Positions 52,106 to 60,649 of a stretch of DNA of 64,000 nt are shown here, one piece after another (position 1 is the first letter of the stretch; each line of letters begins with the position of its first letter). The notes beneath the pieces were generated by a model. That model was not told the DNA's origin, did no database searches, and saw only the letters and a list, made by a program, of their open reading frames with translations. The translations under genes were made by a program, and so were the position numbers. Location: NCBI RefSeq assembly GCF_003985145.1, contig NZ_ML133542.1, forward strand, positions 1 through 64,000, given 5' to 3'. Source of the stretch: Rhizobium anhuiense. Its GTDB lineage: Bacteria > Pseudomonadota > Alphaproteobacteria > Rhizobiales > Rhizobiaceae.

Positions 52106-53281
52106 ATGGATCTTGCGACTGTTCTTCTTCTACACAAGTCTTCCTTCATCGTCGGAGCAATCTGCTTCTTTTACGTGAGATGGCGCTCCGGAGCGACGCC
52201 AGGGCTTGGCGTACTTGCCGGCAGTTTCTCTTTGCTTGCGATCGCCTCAACGCTCGCTGGTTTGGATGAGAGCCTTCATATGTCCGACGATGCCAGGACG
52301 TTCTGGAGTTTTTCACTCGGCGCCAATGGTTATGGGCTCATGGCGGTTGGGCTTTTCGGCCTCAGCCGGCGTCAAAACTCTCTACGAGACTGGTGGCCGT
52401 TACTCCTGCCCGTCGTCCTGACGCTGAGTGCGGTGATAACGCCATGGTATTTGAACAACGGATTGAGAGCATCGGTGTTCAACGGCAGCGCCGCCGTCCT
52501 GCTTGCCTTGTCAGGTTTCGTGATCGCCCGCGACTTCTTCCACGAGCGCCTTACCGCGCGGCTCGGTCTTTCTGCATCCATATGGGTGGCGACGTCTCTC
52601 TCCGTTTTGGTGGTCGTCGGCTTCGTCTTTCCGAACGATGCGCCCCTTCCTCCGCGCTACGCATTCTTTTTGCTGATCATCTGTCATTTCGCGGTGGCGC
52701 TGTTTGTGCTCGTGCTCGTGCAGGAGAGAGCCGAAGAGAAGCTTACCAGACTTGCAAATACCGATATGCTGACCGGCATTCCCAATCGGCAGCATTTCTT
52801 CAATTCGCTTCCGAAAAGCCTCGGCCCCGGAGACGCCTTCGTCCTCATCGATATCGACTTTTTCAAGCGTGTGAACGATATGTACGGGCACGACAAAGGC
52901 GATGTCGTTCTCATAAATGTTGCTCGGACAATTGCGCAGAATGTCCCCCCTTCCTGCGTGTTCGGCCGGCTGGGCGGCGAGGAGTTCAGCCTCTTTCTTC
53001 GCGGCCAAACGCAATCTTCCGCTTTTGCACTCGCTGAGCGGATACGCGAGGCGGTAAGCGCCGTCAGCCTTGTCTTCGAAGGAAATCAGGTCACCCCTTC
53101 CGTCAGCGCAGGCGTGGCACTTTGGGAAGCGGGTCTGACCGACCAAGACGTCCAGAAACGTGCAGATCAGGCGCTCTACATTGCCAAAAACAACGGCCGT
53201 AACAGGGTCGAATTGTTTAGCAGTGCCGGGTTGACCAGCAGCTTCCTTGCGCCGGAAATGGCACGGGCTCGCGCAGGCTGA
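52106..53281 (+). CDS. Membrane-bound diguanylate cyclase
   Basis: 391 residues. Six or so N-terminal membrane helices (residues 1-205) form an unrecognised sensor, followed by a GGDEF domain: ANTDMLTGIPNRQHFF (218-232), DIDFFKRVNDMYGHDKGD, and the active motif GGEEF at 290-294. The RxxD inhibitory site that normally lies five residues earlier is absent (PSCVFGRL), so product inhibition by c-di-GMP is not expected at that site. It makes c-di-GMP from two GTP. Transcribed alone. Confidence 0.92.
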   Translation: MDLATVLLLHKSSFIVGAICFFYVRWRSGATPGLGVLAGSFSLLAIASTLAGLDESLHMSDDARTFWSFSLGANGYGLMAVGLFGLSRRQNSLRDWWPLLLPVVLTLSAVITPWYLNNGLRASVFNGSAAVLLALSGFVIARDFFHERLTARLGLSASIWVATSLSVLVVVGFVFPNDAPLPPRYAFFLLIICHFAVALFVLVLVQERAEEKLTRLANTDMLTGIPNRQHFFNSLPKSLGPGDAFVLIDIDFFKRVNDMYGHDKGDVVLINVARTIAQNVPPSCVFGRLGGEEFSLFLRGQTQSSAFALAERIREAVSAVSLVFEGNQVTPSVSAGVALWEAGLTDQDVQKRADQALYIAKNNGRNRVELFSSAGLTSSFLAPEMARARAG

Positions 53282-53477
53282 AGAACGGTTGAAGGCGGTT
53301 CTCTCCCGAGCTATTTGCCCATCATAGCGGAGATGTCGGCAAATGCTGCAGAGCACGTTGACGCTGCGATCAAAGCTGCTAAAAAGCCAGCCATCGAATG
53401 ATTGGGTCGCAAATCGGCAGCAATGACCGGTTGCTGGAATCAACAAAATGTCGATTTCTTAACCTTTTCAATCAGAT

Positions 53478-53567
53478 GGAAGAGTGTCCGAGTGGTTTAA
53501 GGAACCGGTCTTGAAAACCGGCGTGCGGGAAACCGTACCGTGGGTTCGAATCCCACCTCTTCCGCCA
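53478..53567 (+). tRNA. tRNA-Ser(UGA)
   Basis: A 90-base type II tRNA. The acceptor stem GGAAGAG pairs with CTCTTCC; the anticodon arm is CCGGT-CTTGAAA-ACCGG with anticodon TGA at 53512-53514; a long variable arm (CGTGCGGGAAACCGTACCG) marks a serine tRNA; the T arm is GTGGG-TTCGAAT-CCCAC; CCA is encoded. It reads UCA codons (and others by wobble). A long antisense ORF over this gene is spurious. Confidence 0.97.
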
Positions 53568-54416
53568 TTTCATATTGATTTTGTTATATAATTTCCGATT
53601 TCCGCTTGGGAGCTGCGCCCTTATCTTAACGGTAGGATGCCATCTCAGAAGCATCGGCGCGGTATCGCAGGCCTCCGTTTTAGTGTTGCCCCAATGATTC
53701 TGCTCGCCCTGACGCTCGCGGGCAATCTCCCAAAAATCACGATTGTCTTTTGGCGCGATTTCAATCATCTCGACGTTGCTGGGATATTCACTTGCGAACA
53801 AGTCAGCGAAACTGCTCAAAGTCATTTGGAGATAATTCGCTTGAAGCTTTTTGCATGGCTTTCCTGGATGAGTTGCTCGACTGAATGGGCGCCTTTCCCT
53901 TCCGAAGAAAAAGGAAACCTTGGCGGCATAGTCATGCGACGGCGCGGCGAGAAATTTCCATTGGTTGAAACTCGTATGCCGACGCCGGATGAACAATGTG
54001 AAGCACAGCTTTACTTCGCCATACGTTAGGCGGGCAGCTGCGCGTTGCCGTGGTCGCACTGATCATCACACCTTCGTCGATCTTGGTGAGTCTTACGCCT
54101 GCTCCTTTGCGTTGACGATGAGATGATATACAGGCTGCAGCAGGACGCGACTGCCATTAACTTAAGAATGGGGTCGGGCGGCAGATTGACGTCACGTCGC
54201 TGCCACGAGATCACGTGGCCGTCCTTTGAGCCGGCGTCGCAAAGACGTTCTCGCTGCAGCCTTGAAGCGAGTTTGGCTTGGTTCAACCTTCCAGCTGAGC
54301 GGCATTCTCCGCCATAATTTTCATCAGACATTCCTTCACGATCAGGCCCTCGGCGTCCGAGCAGCTTGATCCTCTACGAGGAGCCACAGATCCTGGAATT
54401 GCTCTGGTGAGTGCCC
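53568..54416. other. 849-bp tRNA-flanking stretch without a convincing gene
   Basis: This region after tRNA-Ser is visibly more AT-rich than its neighbours. The frames present (such as 53637-54029 plus and the antisense extension over the tRNA) lack ribosome sites and familiar domains. A 15-bp fragment identical to the start of the interspersed repeat (AGAGCAATTCCAGGA, minus strand) occurs at 54391-54405. It may be a decayed remnant of an element integrated at the tRNA; no integrase or second copy of the tRNA end was found. Confidence 0.45.
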
Positions 54417-54506
54417 TCACGAGAGGTGAGAGTATATCAGGACGCCAACAGAACCCCAGAAGATTACTGGCATAAGTATCATCCCCGCAACAATGATCTT
54501 GGTCAC
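54417..54506 (-). CDS. Possible 29-residue single-span membrane peptide
   Basis: A GTG at 54506 with CGGAG about 8 nt upstream opens a 29-codon frame reading MTKIIVAGMILMPVIFWGSV and ending in YSHLS: a charged start and one long hydrophobic helix. Such peptides occur as small regulators or subunits of membrane complexes. The evidence is only the ribosome site and the helix, so it may be chance. Confidence 0.25.
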   Translation of the reverse strand: MTKIIVAGMILMPVIFWGSVGVLIYSHLS

Positions 54507-54637
54507 AGCAATAGCTCCGCAAACTCCACCAAAGTCCGCAAAACCTATTGCAGCGACCGAAGCTTTGGTATCGGCATGAAGTCCGGGACAGATCGGACCT
54601 TGGTCTGAGTTTCGCTCGGCGGCCGATGAGGGTCGGG

Positions 54638-56065
54638 CTAACTCTCCCCGAGCGCTCGGCGGCACCGGCAAGTCCCGGTCGCAATGGCGAGCGCAACGAC
54701 AATCAGCGCTGCCGCGACGGCGAAGGTGATCCGCATGCCTGAGTGAACCGCGTCGGGATGCGCCGCCGCAATATCGTGCGCTCCCGAAGAGAAAGCGAAG
54801 ACGGCGCCCATGACGGAAGCGCCGGTGATCAGTCCGAGATTGCGCGACAGATTGAGCACGCCGGAGATGACGCCGCGCTGGTCGGGGCTGATGTCGGCCA
54901 TGACGGTGGTGTTGTTGGCCGCCTGGAACAGTTGATAGCCTGGCGTCAGCATGGCGATGGCAGCGATATAGCCTGTAATGCCGGGAAGCACGGCCACGGC
55001 GACGGAGCCCGCCGCCATGGCGACGAGCCCGGCGATAACCACGAATGATGCGTCCAGACGATCGACCAGGCGGCCGGCCGGGATTCCGCTCAAGATGGAG
55101 ATGACAGGGCCGATCGACATGACGAGCCCAACGAGAGTTTGATCGAGCCCGAGCGCGTGGGAGAGGTAGAACGGCGCGACCACCAGCGTCGCCATCATCA
55201 CCGTTGCAACGAGCAGGTTCATCGCCAAGCTGGCGCTGAGCACCGGGTTGCGGAACACCGCCAAGCGGACCAGCGGCGATGCCGTTCTCGCCTCGGTGAA
55301 CACGAACAGACCGGCGCCGAAGACAGCCGTGAGCAGCAGGGCAATGTTCAGCGGACCAAAACTGCCGCGCCCGATCGTCATCGCCAACGCATAGGCTGAC
55401 AGCGTCAGGGCAAGCACCAGCGTGCCCATCGTATCGAAGCTGGTCCGATTCGCCTTCCCCTTGCTGAGATCGGCGGGCAGATAGCGATGGACGAGAACGA
55501 AGCTCAGCACGCCGAGCGGCACGTTGACGAGGAAGATTGCCGGCCAGCCGAGCCCGGCGATCAGGAACCCGCCAAGCGAAGGCCCAAGAGCGGTGCCGAT
55601 CGCCGACATGGTTCCGAGCAACCCCATGGCGCTCCCGGTCTTCGCCTTCGGCACCGTTTCGCTGACGAAGGCGATGGTCAGCGCCATCATGATGGCGGCG
55701 CCCAGGCCCTGCACCGCACGCGCGGCAATCATCAGCCAGAGTGTCGGCGCCAGGCCGCAGAGGATTGAGGCCAGCGTGAAGAGCAGTATGCCGATGAGCA
55801 GCAGCCGGCGGCGGCCGGTGATGTCGCCGAGCCGTCCGACGCTGACGATCAGGGTGGTGATGGCGAGCAGATAAGCGAGCACGATCCACTGGACATCCTG
55901 GAAGGTGGCGTCGAATGCCTGCGCCAAAGTCGGCAGACCGACATTGGCGATGCTGGTGCCGAGCGATGGCAGCAGCATGGATAGGGAAAGACTGGCAAGC
56001 GCCCAGCGGGCGGAGGGTATGCGTTCGGCGACGGCCTCGCCTCGCTCTGCAATGACTGGTTTCAC
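54638..56065 (-). CDS. MFS multidrug efflux transporter (DHA2, 14-helix type)
   Basis: 475 residues from a GTG at 56065 with AAGGAGG 5 nt upstream. Fourteen helices are expected. Family motifs: VGRLGDITGRRRLLLIG (motif A, between helices 2 and 3), ARAVQGLGAAIMMAL (motif B) and GTALGPSLGGFLI (motif C of drug/H+ antiporters). It probably exports lipophilic toxic compounds. It is divergent from a LysR gene 138 bp away, the likely regulator. Confidence 0.9.
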   Translation of the reverse strand: MKPVIAERGEAVAERIPSARWALASLSLSMLLPSLGTSIANVGLPTLAQAFDATFQDVQWIVLAYLLAITTLIVSVGRLGDITGRRRLLLIGILLFTLASILCGLAPTLWLMIAARAVQGLGAAIMMALTIAFVSETVPKAKTGSAMGLLGTMSAIGTALGPSLGGFLIAGLGWPAIFLVNVPLGVLSFVLVHRYLPADLSKGKANRTSFDTMGTLVLALTLSAYALAMTIGRGSFGPLNIALLLTAVFGAGLFVFTEARTASPLVRLAVFRNPVLSASLAMNLLVATVMMATLVVAPFYLSHALGLDQTLVGLVMSIGPVISILSGIPAGRLVDRLDASFVVIAGLVAMAAGSVAVAVLPGITGYIAAIAMLTPGYQLFQAANNTTVMADISPDQRGVISGVLNLSRNLGLITGASVMGAVFAFSSGAHDIAAAHPDAVHSGMRITFAVAAALIVVALAIATGTCRCRRALGES

Positions 56066-56146
56066 AATGGCCTCCTTTTCCGTGGGCCCGAATGGAGCCG
56101 ATGAAAAGCTAGTCCGCTGCGTGGCGTGGCGGAAGGCGCACGATTT

Positions 56147-56161
56147 GCATTTCATTCATGC
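56147..56161. promoter_or_regulatory. Candidate LysR box between efflux gene and regulator
   Basis: GCAT-TTCATTC-ATGC (56147-56161) has the symmetric arms and T-N11-A spacing (T at 56146, A at 56158) of LysR recognition sites. It lies in the 138-bp region between the divergent efflux and LysR genes. The motif is loose, so this is a candidate only. Confidence 0.35.
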
Positions 56162-56203
56162 GTCTGACGCCACATCATGATGAAACCATGTTATATGGGA
56201 TGC

Positions 56204-57097
56204 ATGTCGACACCCGATCTCAACCTGCTCGTCACCCTGGACGTCCTGCTTGCAGAAGGCAGCGTTGCGCGCGCCGCCCGAAGGCTGCGGCTGAGCCCGT
56301 CGGCGATGAGCCGGGCGCTGGCCCGATTGCGCGAGACGACCGGCGATCCGCTGCTGGTGCGCGCCGGCCGCGGCCTCGTTCCCACGCCACGGGCGCTGGA
56401 ACTGCGTGAGCGGGTCGGTTGGGTCGTCGAGGAGGCGCAGGCGGTGCTGCGGCCCTTGGAGGCGCTCGACCTCCAAAGCTTGGTCCGGACGTTTACACTG
56501 CGCAGCAGCGAAGGCTTCGCCGAGAATTTCGGTCCCGATCTCATCGCCCGCCTCAGCCGGGAAGCGCCAGGCGTCCGGCTGCGCTTCATGCAGAAGCCGG
56601 ATAAGGACAGCACCCCGCTACGCGACGGTACCGTCGATCTCGAAACCGGCGTCGTCGGCGATACGACCAGTCCGGAGGTGCGGGCGCAGGCCTTGTTCCG
56701 GGACCGTTTCATCGGCGTGGTGCGCAGGGGCCATCCGCTCAGCGAAGGCGAGATCACGCCTCCCCGTTACGCGGCCGGCCGGCACATCATTGTCTCCAGG
56801 CGCGGGCTCGACAAGGGGCCGATCGATGAAGCCCTGAATGCGCTCGGGTTGGACAGGCAGGTCGCCACGATCGTCGGCGGCTTTTCCACGGCGCTGGCGC
56901 TCGCCCGAACCTCCGATCTGATCGCCAGCGTGCCCGAGCGTCACACGGAATCGCTGCGCGCGGGGATGCATAGTTTTCCCCTGCCCGTTCCGACGCCTGA
57001 GATCACGATTTCCTTGCTTTGGCACCCCAGGATGGATGCCGATCCCGCCCATCTCTGGCTGCGCGAGTGTGTCCGGGATGTCTGCGCGGCTATGTGA
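56204..57097 (+). CDS. LysR-family regulator of the efflux pump
   Basis: 297 residues from the ATG at 56204 (GGGA about 6 nt upstream); two earlier ATGs exist. HTH SVARAARRLRLSPSAMSRAL (residues 19-38); effector domain from about 90. It has the NodD/PcpR-like branch features (PDLNLLVTLDVLLAEGS; DPLLVRAGRGLVPTPRA). Divergent from the DHA2 efflux gene, which it probably controls. Confidence 0.9.
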   Translation: MSTPDLNLLVTLDVLLAEGSVARAARRLRLSPSAMSRALARLRETTGDPLLVRAGRGLVPTPRALELRERVGWVVEEAQAVLRPLEALDLQSLVRTFTLRSSEGFAENFGPDLIARLSREAPGVRLRFMQKPDKDSTPLRDGTVDLETGVVGDTTSPEVRAQALFRDRFIGVVRRGHPLSEGEITPPRYAAGRHIIVSRRGLDKGPIDEALNALGLDRQVATIVGGFSTALALARTSDLIASVPERHTESLRAGMHSFPLPVPTPEITISLLWHPRMDADPAHLWLRECVRDVCAAM

Positions 57098-57169
57098 TTG
57101 AAGGCCGCCTAAGGTTGACTATGCCATGTCGCCGTGATTTCCCGTCTCGCATCAACAAGCGAGGACATC

Positions 57170-57394
57170 ATGGCTGACGACATTATCGTAAAAGACAGCA
57201 ACGGAAGCCAGCTTCACGACGGCGATTCCGTAACGCTGATCAAGGACCTCAAGGTCAAAGGAACTTCGGAGACGCTGAAGCGCGGAACGCTGGTCAAGGG
57301 CATTCGCCTCACCGACAATCCCGGTGAGATCGAATGCAGCACCAAGCAGGTCAAAGGTCTCGTGCTGAAAACCGAGTTTTTGAAGAAGGCATAG
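57170..57394 (+). CDS. PhnA/YjdM-type small protein (zinc-ribbon-less)
   Basis: 74 residues from the ATG at 57170 (GAGGAC about 5 nt upstream). It matches the C-terminal KOW-like domain of PhnA/YjdM proteins: IIVKDSNGSQLHDGDSVTLI, KDLKVKGTSETLKRGT and KGLVLKTEFLKK. The N-terminal zinc ribbon of full-length YjdM is absent, as in many alphaproteobacterial versions. Despite the name, a role in phosphonate use is not established. Confidence 0.85.
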   Translation: MADDIIVKDSNGSQLHDGDSVTLIKDLKVKGTSETLKRGTLVKGIRLTDNPGEIECSTKQVKGLVLKTEFLKKA

Positions 57395-57412
57395 GATCTC
57401 CGTCGCCCACCA

Positions 57413-58240
57413 TCAATCGTTCCTGGGTGCCTCCTGCGGCACTTCCTCGGTGATCACCTCGAAACGGGAAAGCGTTGCCGGCCCGAAGGCCGTCGACATC
57501 GCGACATCCGTGGCGTCGCGGCCGGTTCCCATCAATATTCTGCCGATGCGCGGCGTATTGTGGCGGGCGTCGACCGTATGCCAGTGGCCGCCGAGAAAGA
57601 CTTCGAACCAGGCGCTGAAATCCATCGGGTTGGGATCGATCGGCACGCCGATATCGCCGAGATAGCCGGTGCAATATCGGGCCGGGATATTCATGCACCG
57701 GCACAGCGCGATGGCGAGATGGGCAAAGTCACGGCACACGCCCGCCTTATCGGTGAAGCCGCCATGGGCGGTGCGCAGGAGGTCGGCCTTCTGGTAATCG
57801 AAGGTGATATGGTCGTGGACGAAATCGCAGATTGCCTGGACGCGCGTCCAGCCGAGCGACGTCGACGAGAAGGTTGCCCAGGCAAAATCTGCCAGCCTGT
57901 CGGTGTCGCAATAGCGGCTGCCGAGCAGGAAAACCAGCACATCGTCCGGCAGGTCATTGATCGCGTGCTGGACCGCATCATCGGGAACAATATCGGGTTG
58001 CCCGCTGTCGTAGATCTCGAATTCGGTGGAAATGGTCGTCAGTCCCGGCGGGGCGACGATCCGGCTGCAGGCATTGCCGAACCCGTCGGTATATTCCCAG
58101 GCCTCGATCGGCCGGTCGAATGTCAGGACCTGCTCACTCAGCAGATCGGCGCGCCGAGAGGGATGGATGTTGAGGACGAGCAGCATCGGCGTTGGTTGCG
58201 TGCATTCGTAGCCCAGATGAAACCCGGCGCGTATCTTCAT
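57413..58240 (-). CDS. Transglutaminase-like protein, His position replaced
   Basis: 275 residues from the ATG at 58240. N-terminal beta domain (1-130), then a transglutaminase/cysteine-protease core: Cys169 in AGVCRDFAH and Asp224 in TVDARHN. The position of the catalytic His (normally HAW) is Ser209 in DFSAWFEVFL, which I believe is typical of this subfamily. No signal peptide. It lies downstream of a second transglutaminase-like gene on the same strand; the pair may act on the same substrate. Catalytic competence is unsure. Confidence 0.82.
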   Translation of the reverse strand: MKIRAGFHLGYECTQPTPMLLVLNIHPSRRADLLSEQVLTFDRPIEAWEYTDGFGNACSRIVAPPGLTTISTEFEIYDSGQPDIVPDDAVQHAINDLPDDVLVFLLGSRYCDTDRLADFAWATFSSTSLGWTRVQAICDFVHDHITFDYQKADLLRTAHGGFTDKAGVCRDFAHLAIALCRCMNIPARYCTGYLGDIGVPIDPNPMDFSAWFEVFLGGHWHTVDARHNTPRIGRILMGTGRDATDVAMSTAFGPATLSRFEVITEEVPQEAPRND

Positions 58241-58378
58241 TGTGGCTTCCCTATCGCGGCTCCGCATGTGCGGAGGTGAGTATGGAACGTTGATAGCGCT
58301 ACCCGGTTCCCGCAAGGGACAACTGTCACCATACAGAGACTTGGTGGTGATCCGAGATTGCCCCGGAAGATTATCTCG

Positions 58379-58420
58379 GAGGTAATCCGGATTACCTCGG
58401 AGAGAATCGAGATTATCTCG
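58379..58420. repeat. Palindromic cluster between the two transglutaminase genes
   Basis: GAGGTAATCCGGATTACCTC (58379-58398) is a perfect 20-bp palindrome, followed by CGAGATTATCTCG (58408-58420), a 13-bp palindrome around one base, whose right end overlaps the 3' end of the upstream gene. GATTATCTCG also occurs at 58369-58378. It may be a terminator-like structure or an operator for the downstream gene starting at 58240. Confidence 0.6.
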
Positions 58421-59285
58421 TGGTGACGTTGACCTGCACCGTCATGCTGTCGAAATCCGCCCCGTCGCCATCATAGCTGCCGCTCAACGGGACTGCCTGG
58501 CGCGGATCGCGGGCAACCGCGACACGAATGAGATCGCGGTTGCCGACGATCCCGTTGGTCGGATCGAACTCCGCCCAGCCGGCGCCGGGGAGATAGATCT
58601 GGCACCATGCATGGGTGGAACCGCCGCCGAGCACCGTGGAGCCGTCCCGGTCGGGAACATAGACATAGCCCGTGACGAAGCGCGCCGCGAGCCCAAGGAC
58701 GCGGGCGGCCTCCATCATCAAAAGCGCGAAATCCCGGCAGGTGCCGGAGCGAAGCTGCAAGGTCTGCACCGGGGTCTGTGTTCCGTGTTCCATCCGGCGC
58801 TGATAGACGAAGCTTTCCCGAATGGCGTAACAGAGCGTCATCAGCAGATGCCCGGTTTCCGTCGGACGCCCCTGGCGCACGAACTGCCGTGCCCAGCGTC
58901 CGACCTCGTCGTTCGGATCGGGATAATGGCGCTGCATGGCCGGCGTCAGATCGGCAATCTCCTCCTTGTCGTAGGAGAATGGATAAATCAGGGCCGCCTC
59001 GTCGACCTTGAGATCCAGGGCGACCTGGGGCGTATGATCGAGGGTGATCCAGGTTTCGAAGCGAAGCTCGGACGCTGGCCTCGAAATATCGATGAGCGCC
59101 ACGCAATTGCCGAAAACATCGTGGATCCAGCGGACATGACTTTCCTCGGGATAGGTCGTCAGCGACGCTTCGATCAGCCGCTGGTCGAAACTGTCGCGCG
59201 GTCGGAACATCAGGCGATGCTCGCCGAAATCGACCGCCCTGACGTAACGATAGGACGTTATGTGGCGGACGGAAAAAATCGTCAT
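58413..59285 (-). CDS. Transglutaminase-like protein with complete triad
   Basis: 290 residues from the ATG at 59285. An N-terminal bacterial-transglutaminase beta domain (1-95; RHITSYRYVRAVDFGEHRL) precedes the papain-like core with Cys183 (SGTCRDFA), His225 (STHAW) and Asp241 (FDPTNG). It has no signal peptide, so it is cytoplasmic. Related proteins are often encoded next to ATP-grasp and circularly permuted peptide-ligase genes; none is present here. Likely a peptidase or amide-bond enzyme. Confidence 0.88.
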   Translation of the reverse strand: MTIFSVRHITSYRYVRAVDFGEHRLMFRPRDSFDQRLIEASLTTYPEESHVRWIHDVFGNCVALIDISRPASELRFETWITLDHTPQVALDLKVDEAALIYPFSYDKEEIADLTPAMQRHYPDPNDEVGRWARQFVRQGRPTETGHLLMTLCYAIRESFVYQRRMEHGTQTPVQTLQLRSGTCRDFALLMMEAARVLGLAARFVTGYVYVPDRDGSTVLGGGSTHAWCQIYLPGAGWAEFDPTNGIVGNRDLIRVAVARDPRQAVPLSGSYDGDGADFDSMTVQVNVTTR

Positions 59286-59467
59286 CGGCCGCCGTCCGGT
59301 AATCTGTTCACCTTGCTGCTCCAAGGCGGTGACGCCGCCTCTCCTCTGCGGGAGCGCCCTGCCCGCTTTTCCGCTTATCCCGATTTCTTGTCATATAAGC
59401 ACATTCGAAAGATTGCTATTGTAGCTTCACCGATCGACGGCAGAGCCGTCCAACCTAAGAGGATAAC

Positions 59468-59584
59468 ATGCATATCATCTGGGACGTTCTGACACTTCTG
59501 CTGACAATCGGCTCGCTCTATGGCGGTCGCGAATACCGGATTATTCGCGCCCGTGCCCGCGCCCAGAACTGGGGCAACTTCTGA
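59468..59584 (+). CDS. 38-residue putative membrane peptide
   Basis: The ATG at 59468 has AGAGGA 5-6 nt upstream. The peptide begins MHIIWDVLTLLLTIGSLYGG (one hydrophobic helix) followed by a basic tail with six arginines and a C-terminal AQNWGNF. This hydrophobic-then-basic layout suits a small inner-membrane protein with cytoplasmic tail. No family recognised; the clean ribosome site is the main support. Confidence 0.5.
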   Translation: MHIIWDVLTLLLTIGSLYGGREYRIIRARARAQNWGNF

Positions 59585-59639
59585 TTCGATCGCGATATTT
59601 CTGATTCGATTCCGAGTCATGGTCGCATCGGATCGTTGC

Positions 59640-59765
59640 CGGTCGCGGCTACGTCGAATGACGTAAAGCCATACGCTTAAGGAAATGCTTTATTAGACGA
59701 GACGGCTTCCATCCGTCCATTCTCCCTGTTATTTGAAGCCCGCCTCACCCCAGGCGGGCTTTTTT
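59640..59765 (+). ncRNA. Candidate small RNA ending in a strong terminator
   Basis: About 150 bp after the 38-residue ORF carry no coding frame but end in an excellent Rho-independent terminator. Just before it lies an unpaired CU-rich stretch (ATTCTCCCTGTT, near 59719-59730) of the kind rhizobial trans-acting RNAs use to cover ribosome sites. The 5' end is a guess, and the region could equally be the 3' UTR of the small ORF. Confidence 0.3.
59737..59765 (+). terminator. Strong Rho-independent terminator
   Basis: AGCCCGCCT (59737-59745) pairs perfectly with AGGCGGGCT (59752-59760) around a 6-base loop, followed by six T residues. It ends transcription from the small-ORF side, before the convergent entericidin-like gene. 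Confidence 0.9.
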
Positions 59766-59780
59766 AGCGATTAATACGCA

Positions 59781-59936
59781 TCACTTCTTGGCGCCGGCCG
59801 AAAGCACCCGATGGGTCGCGTTGTCCATTGCGTGGCTCGCTTCCTGTCCATCCTTCTTCAGCCCGTATGCGGTATTGCCGCAGCCGGAAAGGGTGAGCAG
59901 GCAGATGCAGGCGATGGCGATTGCAGCTTTTGACAT
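59781..59936 (-). CDS. Entericidin-like small lipoprotein
   Basis: 51 residues from the ATG at 59936, with GGGGGA 8 nt upstream. A short signal sequence ends in the lipobox LSGC (Cys19), followed by GNTAYGLKKDGQEAS and an alanine-rich charged helix ending AGAKK. This layout (lipobox, conserved NT-x-x-G, small charged helix) is that of the EcnA/EcnB entericidin family, small outer-membrane or periplasm-facing lipoproteins linked to stress. Only 51 residues, so similarity is judged from pattern. Confidence 0.7.
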   Translation of the reverse strand: MSKAAIAIACICLLTLSGCGNTAYGLKKDGQEASHAMDNATHRVLSAGAKK

Positions 59937-60429
59937 CGAGTGTTTCCCCCGGATCGAATGGCTTCTGGATAAAATGATGCGCTTCGTGGCAAAATCAATC
60001 CGTCGGGGCTGGCATGACGGCGAAGTTATTCTGAACTCCGTCCATCACCGGAATTGCTTCATTTGCGCCTGGAAACAAATTTCGCCCCGCCACGGAATTA
60101 ATCCTTCGTATTTCCAACGGAGCGAACGGCCGACGGGTTGGGTTAATCCCAAAACGCCGTAAAATATTGAAGTGTACTCCCCCGGAGGCATTGTTTGTCA
60201 TCGCGAGTTTGACCGCAGTCTTTTCAAAGCAAGAAAAACATTCACTAGTCATCTATCGCACGACTCGTCGCCAGCTATTCGAGTATTTATTAATCCGTGT
60301 CGCAAAAGAACAGGTTGTGTCATTTTGATATCTTAAGTTTTACTCAAATGCAGCGCTTAACTATTTATTAGTAATAATCTTGCGCGTCGTCCGCTTCAGC
60401 TTATGCTTTAAGCATAGGGGAGAGGAAAG
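59937..60429. other. 493-bp AT-rich intergenic region
   Basis: Noticeably AT-rich, especially 60180-60410. No coding frame is convincing. A 15-bp palindrome TATGCTT-T-AAGCATA (60402-60416) stands directly before the ribosome site of the small gene at 60430 and could be an operator. The region must contain the promoters of the divergent entericidin-like and 38-residue genes. Confidence 0.5.
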
Positions 60430-60546
60430 ATGTTTACGAAAAGTCTGATCATGCCTTTGGGATTCGCAATTCTCGCCATATCAGGCCTGCTGTTTCAGAT
60501 AGCCGCCTACGTGCTGAACTCCCCGGTCACCGTGCTGCAGCCCTGA
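60430..60546 (+). CDS. 38-residue hydrophobic peptide
   Basis: The ATG at 60430 follows GGGGAGAGGAAAG, a strong ribosome site. The peptide starts MFTKSLIMPLGFAILAISGL, continues as one hydrophobic helix through LLFQIAAYVL, and ends NSPVTVLQP: a single-span membrane peptide. It precedes the GlsB/YeaQ gene on the same strand by about 100 bp. No family recognised. Confidence 0.55.
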   Translation: MFTKSLIMPLGFAILAISGLLFQIAAYVLNSPVTVLQP

Positions 60547-60592
60547 GTCACATAAGTTGCTGAACCCGCAAGCAATCTCGGTAACTGGGAGT

Positions 60593-60617
60593 GGAACTTC
60601 CTCTCGTTTCGTGCATT
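60593..60617 (+). promoter_or_regulatory. Possible EcfG/RpoE2-type promoter
   Basis: GGAAC (60593-60597), 18 bp, TT (60616-60617); the -10 reads CATT instead of CGTT. It is 33 bp before the ATG of the GlsB/YeaQ gene and correctly oriented. GlsB/YeaQ genes are commonly stress-induced, which makes the weak match more believable. Confidence 0.35.
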
Positions 60618-60649
60618 CTGTGACTCGTTTTGCCAGGAGGGAGATAACC

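Noticed and set aside
53637..54029. 130-residue plus-strand frame after tRNA-Ser
   Set aside because: No ribosome site, no recognisable domain, and composition differs from neighbouring genes; may be part of a decayed element but not supported as a gene.
53472..54059. 195-residue minus-strand frame over tRNA-Ser
   Set aside because: Its C-terminal part is the antisense translation of the tRNA (the well-known WDSNPRYGF-type artefact) and it has no ribosome site or domain.
54417..55889. 490-residue frame overlapping the DHA2 transporter
   Set aside because: Arginine-rich out-of-frame translation of the transporter; only its last 29 codons, beyond the transporter, were kept as a weak candidate.
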